Source: Hydractinia symbiolongicarpus (taxonomy: Eukaryota; Cnidaria; Hydrozoa; Anthoathecata; Hydractiniidae). From it: DNA of 64,000 bases. The notes beneath the pieces are model-generated. The model made no database searches. It saw only the letters and a program-made list of their open reading frames with translations, and was not told the origin of the DNA. Position 1 is the first letter of the stretch, and each line of letters opens with the position of its first letter. The stretch covers positions 18,886,501 through 18,950,500 of the forward strand of contig NC_079886.1 in the NCBI RefSeq assembly GCF_029227915.1. The letters are read 5' to 3'. Shown one piece after another: positions 55,101 to 64,000 of the stretch. The position numbers were made by a program, and so were the translations under genes.

Positions 55101-58100
55101 CTTTATTACCAAAGTGGAATAGATTTGAATAGTGTAATTTTTCTGCAATTAGTTTTAAATGCCTGTACCTTCTAGGGTTGAGAGTCAGCAACTCAATAAA
55201 GGTGTTCAATAATTTTTTGCATTTTCCCAGTTATAATTTTTTGCCAAAATAACTATTTTTGATAGAAAATTTCACTGGCTATGATACATTTAAATACTTT
55301 ATCCTGAAATTTTTTTTAGTTTTTTTAGTGATCAAGAACTTATTACACAGCATGCAGTACTAAGTGCAAAAGCAAAATTTAAAGGCTGGTTTTGTTGTCA
55401 GAATTAAATGAGGTTTTGTAAGATTCACTGTTTTTTACAAATTTTCAGGAGAATTGATCAACTGTTCTCTCATACTGAAGAAGATTTTAAAGTTGTATAA
55501 AAAAGCATCTGTGTCTTCACCATGGAAAATTCCACTTGTCCGCTTTTTAAATCACTTGCTGTCTTCACCACAAACATTTTTGTGAGTTTTTAACTAGATA
55601 TTCACTCAAAGTTTATGTGGGCTTATTATGTTTGTCAAATTAATATGCCACTGATGATGGTCATGCCAAAAGGTATGTGGCTTGGATTCAGGGTTTAAAA
55701 AATCGTAAATTTGCAAAAACTTTTTAACTGCAGCAAAGAAAAATTCCTTGCAGCTGTGTGCAGGCAGCACTGTCATTGATTCCTGGTTATTGGTATTTCT
55801 ATTGCAACAATGGTGATAAAGACGGATACAAGCAATTGATTAACTATTAAATGATCACAAGTAGACGCTTTTGTTTTTCTAATTGTAAACTGCAATGTCA
55901 CCTCACCCTAAGGTTGATAGGTTACCTTTATTATCTACTTCATTATTTTTTTTTTTGTCTTTTCACAGAAATAGCATTTCATGTCTGAAACAGTGTCGTG
56001 AATTTACGGAGGTGATCCTAAGTGACATCTGGTGCTTACCTGCCACTTCAAGAGAGTTAATAAATGAATCTGTTGCATTCATGAAAATGGTTATGGTGAA
56101 ACGGATTGCGAGCAATGAAGCCACTGTTATATTAAGTAATAGTATTGTAAATATAACAGGTAAGTTTTGGTTTTATTAAAAATTATTATCACCAATATCA
56201 ACCTTATCTAAAATTTACTTAAAACATTTGTTTCAGGCGCTGCACATTGTTTTAGTTGTAAAAACAATAAATTCGTAAAAACAAGTTAATACACTGTATG
56301 TAATTTTCACCTAACTCCTGTGGCAACATGTATTTTTACTACAATAATTTTACATGTATTTATTATTGTGAATACTGAAATGAATTGATTTTTCAAGTGA
56401 CAAAAACTGGGTAAGAAAAGGAATAAGGTTTGAATAGAGGTATAAACTCCAGACCAAAACGCCAGACCAAAACCTGCTCAAGTAATACAAATTGGAGGAA
56501 ACCCAAGGGATAACATTTCGTTAATAATAAAACCTTTAGGAACTGATCTACAATTTTTCTCTAAACCCTCAAGCAAATTTAAAATTACAGAGAGGTCAAC
56601 AAATATTAGAGGGGATTTGGTAAGAGTAAACTACTAGGGCTATTATGACTATTCTGTGGCAAAGTTAGAATCTATATAATCATTTACAAAGAAAACTGTG
56701 ACAATAGAAAGTCTTAATAATTTTTAGTACCAACACGACATCATAACTTATCCTTAAGTTTTATAAAAATGTGCATGTTTTATGAACTAAAAAAGCTTTT
56801 TCAATGGTTTTAAAAAAGATTTGAAAATCAACTTTGGAGCTCTAAAAATTAAGGTTTGAAAAAAGCAGTACCTTTAAATTAGGTTGAGCGTAAATAATGA
56901 TTTTTTAAGGTTTTATTAGAACTAATGGGTAATCTGTGGATTAATCCACTGGTTTGCATCCTTTATTTACCGCATTTTGTGTGTCTCACTACTGCAGTTA
57001 CCATTTTACATGACAGATAGACATACAGGTATTATAATATAGATAATCAAAATTTGAATAATATTTAGATTTAACCACTGGCTGGTTTGTGGATGTGTCA
57101 CTCACAACACAAAAATTGATTGTCGAAACAGTGTACAGTTTTCCAGAACTGCCACGCAAACTTTTGAACAACTTTGTTTATTTGTGTCACAGCTACAAAG
57201 TTGACATGGAGACACGAAAATATATTATTTCTATTATTGTTTGTTGGTAAGTCATCCTTTGCTCCGTACACATGTCTCAAGCAGGTAATGTAACAGGAAC
57301 TCCTCGTTACTTGTGCTTGCTCACTATTCCCGAGCAAAAACTTCGTCAAGTTTTTAATTTCTAAGCAGGTATATTTGCCTGATTATTAAAAAATAAATCA
57401 AATTATATTCAACATCAGCAACTCTAATTTTTTCAATTTGAAGACCTTTTTGTGGAAGTTGTGTTAAGATGCTCGGTTTTATTATACGGCAAACTATTAG
57501 TACTTTGTGTCTGAGCTTGTTAAATCTTTTTTAACATTGGAAAGGTGTATAACAGGTTTACAAATCCGTATGTAAGTCGTGGTCGAATTACACAATGACC
57601 AGGGTAGTCAATAATGTTTTTCATAATTTGATTGTGATTTAGGTAGAGTAACTCAAATTTTGCCAAAATTTCTGTCATCGTCACTCAAAAAAGCCTTAGT
57701 GGACTTCTATTTCTGTTAAGCTCTTATAACAACAGTCTGTACAAAGTGCTCGAAGAAAGATACCTCTAAGAATGTAATCAAATATAAACTGTTTTCAGCA
57801 ACTAACCATTACTTTTGGTCTATGTGATAAATCCACCGTTACGCCCACAATTTTAATTGTTTTAAAAACAAGTTTTGTTTTCCTAAAAACCTGTTAATGA
57901 TATTTTCCGTCATTATACGTGTTCGTTTTTAGTGGTAAAAAGAATATCCCATCCATCAAAGGAGAAACCTTAATCAGTTTTTTGCTGAGTGTTATCATAG
58001 GTGAAGCAACCTTTTTTATATTATTGGCTCTAAAGTTAATTTATTAATTTAGCTTTGTAGTTTTAATAAAGATTGTTAAATGTGAGTGTGGTTTACTAGC

Positions 58101-61100
58101 TGAATCAGGTGATAGTTGACAGCAGAATAGCTCATTTTTTCTCTTGATCAAGCGACTTACAACTTAGACCGCTTAGATGAAATTCTTTTTTAATGTACAC
58201 GATAACACAGCAATTATTTTGGACAGAATAACAGTTCGCAGACAAATTTTCAATTTTTAATGCTTATGCATTATAATAATATATTTTGACTGCATCATTC
58301 TCTTTCAGGCTATTCAACTGAAGAGTTGCAAAGGTTTAACGCAGCCAATCCCAACGCTATTAGGTTTTTAAACATTTCTTGTTTACAATGTTGAATGTTA
58401 AGTATAATTTATCACATATCACCGTATAAAAGTCTCGCCAATATAATCTTTTAGTTGGAGCATATTGAATGTTATTCCAAGAGATATGAGAGACATTCCA
58501 GTAGATGTGAGTATACAAACAATTTTTTTGTACAAGTAATCCTGCACATTATCTTCACTAGTTCAGCAAAGATGATGGATAAGTGAGACTTGAACCCACA
58601 ACCCTCCGCCTCCCTTTTTTGTGTTTAAGGCGTGTACTGATATATAATTGTTTAAGGGATTTAATTATTTCAGGTGGCGCATTCAGCGCCCTAAATACGG
58701 TATTTAAGCCTATTTGACGTTGTAGATCGGCTTTAAATTTGATTGCAGAGCAGGAAGATTAGTTAGAGAAACGCTATAGCTACTTATTCCTGCCAATAAA
58801 TATATAATTTACAATAAGGCGATGAAATAAGTCATCGGAAATAATTCGAAGGACTTTACTGTTAAGTTTTTACGTTTTAGTTTGCTATAAGCCAATTTGA
58901 GCAATTTGAAGGGTATCAACAGTTATGGCCGATCTTGGTGCCAGCCATTGGAAGGCTATTAGTAAGTACACTCACTTCTTATGTCATAATTTTTTCTGCT
59001 AATTACAACTAGTAATGTTCTGCAAACGATTGCTCTTAATTTGTTTAAATGAAATTTTGTTTTTAATCTGATATCGAAGCAGATATTGATGATAAAAATT
59101 CATGGCTGTATAGTTTTTAATGCATTTTTAATCAGATAATTGTAATGAATATGCGAATTAATCGGACGGTAATTTTCTAGTTTTTGTAAAAATTGTAACA
59201 TTATTTTATATTCTAGATGAAAGTAAGATGCTTACCAACCACCGCTGCAGTTGGTCTCGTCAAACTTCTAGAAAAGTAAACGTTTGCTTTGCTCTTTTTT
59301 CATAGATGTAGTACCGTAAATGACGGATTAAGCGCCCCGTGCCCAATAAGCGTCCCTGGAAAATAAATACCTCTGGGCAAGGGAAAAATTTGTATATAAA
59401 CGCTCATTCTCTAAGCCCCCGGGCGCCTAATCCGTCATTTACGGTATTGTAAGCGATATATATCTTTGTAGGTATACAATACCTTAAATATGCTTTTTTC
59501 GTTTTGCCCTCAGATCAGCAAAATGGTGGAAATCTGAGGATAAAGATACATCTGAAATCAACCAAGTAGCAGATTTGATATCTTCATTCCTACTCTATTC
59601 AGTATCTGCTACGTATAAGTCAGTTGCGCCAGATCAAGAACTGTTCAGTCCGTCTAATCAAAACATGTTAAACATGGAAGAGGAAGTTACCATGTGCTGT
59701 ATCAACTTACTCACCACCAATGATGAACTGCTCAGATTGCTATTGAAGAAATGGATTCATACCTTAGGAGGTATATAACTTGCACCTTTTCTAATTAGTG
59801 ATTCAAAAACATTTTTGCTAGTTATGTTTTGAGGAAAAAGCAAATTTTTTTAGGCGCATGCAACGCAACTTGTTGCATGCATGAAAACCACGGTGTCGCG
59901 CGAAGAGGGGGGATTTTTTAAATCATCACCTCTCTATTGTCGGAAAAACGCATTGAAATTCGATTAAAATGAACGTAAAAAGGGCGAAGAAACAATATTG
60001 TTAGTTTCTATGCTCTTTTTAAAAAACATTTACGGAAGTGTAATCTGGTTTGACATCGTATATGTCATCTGCAATACAGTTGAAGTTAATCCAGTGGAGT
60101 TAGTTTTCTGCTCATCGTGTGTTTCTAGTTGTTTTTTTATTCCTGTGTTAAAAACTCCTACCTGAAATGATCGACTTAAATATGTCTATCAATGTCACCT
60201 TTTTCAATCTCAGAGTACAAGATGAACACATGCTGTGTGAATTCTATTATTGAAGTTCTTGTTGCATTGCTTCAAGATGTGAACATGCAGTTTGTATTGA
60301 TCGACATGAAGCCCAATCTTTACTCAATTGTGGATTCTTTCTCTAAAGTAAGTAGTCGTTTTGTGCGTATTTGTGTATGTTAGTTGAAAGCTAATTTACA
60401 TTCGCTTCAGAAACCACAGTTTTTTAAAAATATATCAAAGTGTATACAGCCTTCAGTGTTTCTAATACTGCCAAAGTCAAGTTACTAAAAATAGAAATTT
60501 ATGCGGATTGCGTTTACATCAGATTTTAATTTATACGGATTCAACATGAAAGGAATAAAAAAATGATGCCGGCAACGAAACCACATCTGTTCGCACACTC
60601 ACATCACACAGAAGAAATCCTCGACCCTAGAACTTTTGTCTCTTATTGCTTTTCTTATATTTTCAATTTCGCATCCCATGCGGGAGTTTTATTGAAAAAG
60701 GGTTATAGCTAGTTTGCTAGCTCACTATACAGTATAGCATTAAAACCACAAAATGATATAAAACTTCTAGGTATATATTAATTGAACGCAATGCACGTGA
60801 AACAATAAAAGCAACACTGTGTGTTAGCTGGCTAGCTCCAGGTGTGCAATTAAAACAAAAAACGAGAAAGTACTACTTATACAAAAGTACTAAAAACTTC
60901 GACATAATACGAAGGGGATAAGTTAAAAATCTTTAGGGTGTTACCAGATGAATACCAATAAAAAGTTCCCCTATAAAAGTACTCCGTTTGCGTTTAAATC
61001 CGGATACTTTCTTTGAATTCGTCCAAGTACTCAAGTGTAAACGCAGTATTAATTTCCTGTTCATTTGAGCTTGAAATGTTTTGAAATTGTTTCTCATACA

Positions 61101-61637
61101 TCATACTCTTCCCTTTTTCTTCTGCTCTAAGTTTTTCAACCTTTCTATAGAACTAACCTCCCACAAGGTGTAATTTCGGTAAAGGGTTTAGATTTTCTCA
61201 CGAAATATTAAGAAACAGCAGCACTAAGGAAGGCGAATACTTTATTCTGCCATTTATGACGCAACATTTTTATGGCTAACGTTCCTATACTACACAGAAG
61301 ACAAACGTCTACCATGTTTGTTTACATTTTTATTTTTATTTTTTTATTAAAATTTCGAAACCAAATTTAGTATTGTATCTTTTTTTTCGCGTTTCTTATT
61401 TTGTCCGAGGATGTTTCGCATTTCTTTCATATATCGGCTTCGTTATTTTCCTCATTTGTTTCGGAATTTAAACCTCGTGTTATCATATCACTGTTGGTAT
61501 TTACATTTGCAACTTATATGATGTACCTGCACAATCTCGTCTTCTGTGATGAAATTTTTTTCTTTTAGATGAACACAATCATTCCTGAGCAAGCTTCGCT
61601 TCTTCACCAGCTGAAAATACACCTGTCTTTGTTATGA
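52135..61637 (+). CDS. TEX10: TEX10 / Ipi1-like ribosome-biogenesis protein
   Basis: HEAT-repeat protein of the Rix1/PELP1-TEX10-WDR18 complex in 60S maturation. Exons: 52135-52320, 52619-52744, 53350-54559, 55449-55581, 55969-56159, 57643-57714, 57933-58000, 58309-58363, 58455-58506, 58881-58961, 59217-59275, 59514-59770, 60214-60347, 61569-61637. Family marks: N-terminal basic DFQKVKFKVGKRKP, then DLLVQLNHYNTTVRHNALLGL (exons 1-2), MTHINTGIQIDSLNILD (exon 3) and LISFLLSVIIGYSTEEL (exons 7-8). All phases agree except 57714 to 57933, where one or more short exons may be missing. About 897 residues, against 929 in human. AATAAA at 62073 is a candidate poly(A) signal. Confidence 0.88.
56940..57065 (+). 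repeat. Dispersed repeat in TEX10-like intron 5
   Basis: Contains TTTATTTACCGCATTTTGTG, CTACTGCAGTTACCATTTTAC and CATGACAGATAGACATACAG followed by ATTATAATATAGAT. Third copy of the family at 700-850 and 12490-12600; the tail resembles RTE-type non-LTR 3' ends. Confidence 0.55.
59312..59446. mobile_element. 135-bp TA-flanked palindromic MITE
   Basis: Left TACCGTAAATGACGGATTA and its inverse TAATCCGTCATTTACGGTA at the right form ~25-bp terminal inverted repeats (continuing GCGCC). It lies in a TEX10-like intron (exons 11/12). The internal phrase AATAAGCG..CC recalls the intron minisatellite at 12670-12915 (AATAAGTGCC). Confidence 0.8.
60508..61046. mobile_element. Possible inverted-repeat element in last TEX10-like intron
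   Basis: TTGCGTTTACATCAG at the left is matched by CTGCGTTTACACTTGAG read on the minus strand at the right. The 540-bp interior has no ORF. Target duplication not identified; weaker than the other elements. Confidence 0.4.
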
Positions 61638-61639
61638 AA

Positions 61640-63410
61640 ATACAAATCATAGACAGCGCCAGGTTTTTTAGTCATGTTACGAAAATGATAAACTGCAAAT
61701 TACTCGTCAATAATTTTAAACTGACAGGCTGCGAAAACTTTACCTTGGCAGATGGTAAGTCCAGGTAAATTACCAGACCCACTGTGGACGAACGAGTGCG
61801 CTCTTCGATCGGAAAAAACTCACTCTTATTTTTACCTATTATTAAGGGAATATGATCTATAGTGTTCGGTAGTTTTGTTATTTTTTGTTGTTGTTTTGTA
61901 TAACGTATTTTTGTAATATTTTCTTGTTAAGTGTATAAAAGCGTCACTTAAAGTTGTTGTTACTAAATCTCATACCTCCTGTCAGCAATGACAAAAGTTC
62001 TACACCTCAACCAATTATGTCAAAGCTACTCAGAATCTTGACTAAATAGCAAAGAAAAGCTGTCCAGCCTTTAATAAAGTCGACGGTTCAGTCTGAGTTA
62101 GTCTTTGTTCTAAGCAACGTAACTGCACAAAAAATAGGGCTCTTATGAACGAGAGTTCTGTTGGGAGGATTTCCTTGCAAATGCAGGTTCGTTTTTTTTC
62201 GGGTAAAACTTTTTTAAGAAGTCAAAAGAATATTTGTTGTTATACAATGTCTGTGGTTTCATCTTCGCACTTGTTTAGCTAATGAACGTGGAATGTGCGT
62301 TGTCCAAACAATAAGCTTCATCGGATTGTGGTTTTTTTTTAATCATTGTTATAAGTAAGTACTGATTTCCATTTTTTGATGTTACTATTCATAATCATTC
62401 TTATTTTCAAAATCTTAAACTAATCTGTGGCAAATCTTTAGACATTTTTTAATACCTTTGGCGGGTGATAAAGTAGTTTTTTTATAAATTAAAAAATTAG
62501 GAGAAATATTTCGAAAATAAAATTTAATTTTCGCAGGCACTAACTTTCAAAAAGTTCGCATATTTTGCGAGAATCTTTTGCGAAAGGAGAATTTGATCAC
62601 ATTTTATTTTTTTTCATTTTGTACCGCTTTTGGTACTTTTCTTCAAGAGACAAAATAATGACTACTGAAGTTGAAATTCACATTTGTCTTATACGTAGTG
62701 CGAGGTAAATGAGAAAAAAGAAAATTATTTTTTCAAAAAGACAAAGAAATAAAAAAATTTAATACCGACTTTTTTCAACAATTTTCGCTGGAACTAATTT
62801 TGGCGACATTGACAAAAACTCGCGAAATTCGCTAAAATTAATTCTTGTAAGATATTTTTACGAAAGCATTGGGCTGAATATCCACTTGAACAGATATTCT
62901 TGAAGGAAATTATGGATTTAATGCGTATCAACTTAGTCCCATGGTCTCGTGGCACGAGTCGTTATTACGAAGCCGTTATTAAATTCATTAAAAAGGCAAA
63001 ATGGCCTGGAAAAGAGGTTTAATTTAGATTTAATATAGTATAATGTAACGAACAAAAACCGCGCGAAATGTTTTGCAATAGGACTAAGGCCAAGATGTCA
63101 TAAATTGCATTGTAAAATTTGGGAAATATTCAGACTTTCTAACTTCGCGGAAATTAATTAAGGAAAAATTTAATTTTGTGAATAAAAATTGGTCAGTGGT
63201 GTTTCAAGATGTCTGAGAGAGAAATGTTGAAACATAGGGGCCACCCAAGTATCACAATCTTTTGCGTTTTTAATTCTCGCGTATATTCTAACTTCGTGCC
63301 CGCTTTCTTAGTCCTCTCTGTCATAATATAGCAAAAAGAAAGTGGAAATGAAGTTGTGAATAACAGAAATACTCTACTCCGTCAATTTTTTTCTACATCA
63401 AAAAAACTTC
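61640..63410. other. Intergenic between TEX10-like and astacin genes
   Basis: AT-rich; no coding exon seen apart from the probable TEX10-like 3' UTR up to about 62090. The genes converge (plus and minus), so this holds both 3' ends. Confidence 0.5.
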
Positions 63411-63413
63411 CCT

Positions 63414-64000
63414 TTAATTACAATTGTAATACTTCTTCATCTCTTTAATGTCTCCATCGCTCAGTTTGTCTCGTTGACCTATTTGAACTCCCTTTTTCTT
63501 TGGCTCGATTGTGTGTTGCCAGGGCCATTTTGAAAATGCACTTTTGTCGTAATGCATGATGGAATTGTAATCATACGGAAGAGCAAGGTCTTGCACTTCG
63601 GAACGTTTGTATTTTCGAAAGTTTACAGCAGCTCCTAGATAACAACAAAAAAAGGTTTCCTTGCAAAACTTTAATTCAGTTTTAAAGTTGCTAAGCAGTG
63701 ATTAAGCATAATATTCAAATTTTATAAGATTTGAGCTATACGCTTGTCAGATTTAGACTGTGACGTAGAAAATAAGGATTCTTCACAGTGCATCGCTTTT
63801 CTAGGACCAGGTAGTAGACGGTTTGCTTTGTGTAGTGTCTCAACGGAAAGTACTAACCACTTTGAATGTTACCATATTTAATGGTGACGTAATCATCCCG
63901 ATCAGGTCGACTTTGCTCATGATAAAATCCAAGTGCATGTCCTATCTCATGGATAACGATACCAGTTTTTCTGCAAAACTTTCCCAATGATAATGGTTGA
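63414..64000 (-). CDS. Astacin-family zinc metalloprotease, partial (last two exons)
   Basis: Secreted metalloendopeptidase family (astacin/BMP1/meprin fold). Two exons on the minus strand: 64000-63858 (runs off the window) and 63634-63414, joined with phase 1 at a GTTAGT donor. The first carries the zinc site [20 protein letters not shown] (three His plus the catalytic Glu and family-specific RxDRD); the second carries the Met-turn [10 protein letters not shown] with the Tyr that acts as fifth zinc ligand. The protein stops at KKYYNCN, right at the end of the catalytic domain, so there is no downstream CUB, EGF, MAM or ShKT module. The N-terminal signal and propeptide lie outside the window. 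Exact orthology is undetermined. Confidence 0.95.

Overview
This is an AT-rich animal nuclear window: multi-exon genes with GT-AG introns, one tRNA gene and many transposon remnants. The organism is probably an early-branching metazoan, most likely a cnidarian (perhaps a hydrozoan). That is an inference from the AT-rich, TE-filled introns, a tyrosine-recombinase retroelement of Ngaro type and an old-style myosin X; no species-level marker is present.

Layout. 1-4100 is intergenic, with a tRNA-Asp(GUC) gene at 1823-1894 on the minus strand, TAGC-rich simple repeats, a short inverted-repeat element at 2671-2859 and a strong hairpin at 3556-3636. 4111-40896 (minus strand) is a complete myosin X (MYO10) gene. 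I traced 58 coding exons that join without a frame break into 6144 nt (2047 codons plus stop), close to the length of the vertebrate protein. Its domain order is motor, IQ motifs, charged single alpha-helix/coiled coil, PH1 split by PH2, PH3, MyTH4, FERM. Introns 1 and 2 hold a decayed piggyBac transposon and two TIR-bounded non-autonomous elements; intron 17 holds a 130-bp tandem array.

41000-46500 is intergenic and full of small TIR elements and simple arrays. 46498-51655 is an apparently intact tyrosine-recombinase retrotransposon with split direct repeats (A1-ORFs-B1-A2-B2). A1/A2 and B1/B2 look identical, so insertion should be recent. Its gag-like ORF and RT/RNase H ORF share one frame and are separated by a single UGA followed by CUA. 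RT/RNase H and the recombinase are in different frames, but a candidate 49-nt intron would fuse them exactly in frame.

52135-61637 (plus strand) is a TEX10/Ipi1-like gene (Rix1-type ribosome-biogenesis complex) in 14 recognised exons with one unresolved junction. The window ends inside an astacin-family metalloprotease gene on the minus strand (63414 to beyond 64000).

The genes are not functionally linked. The most interesting material is the retroelement's expression architecture, three consecutive GC-AG introns in MYO10, a 14-nt microexon in the motor domain, and one ~53-bp minisatellite unit found inside three different TIR-bounded elements.
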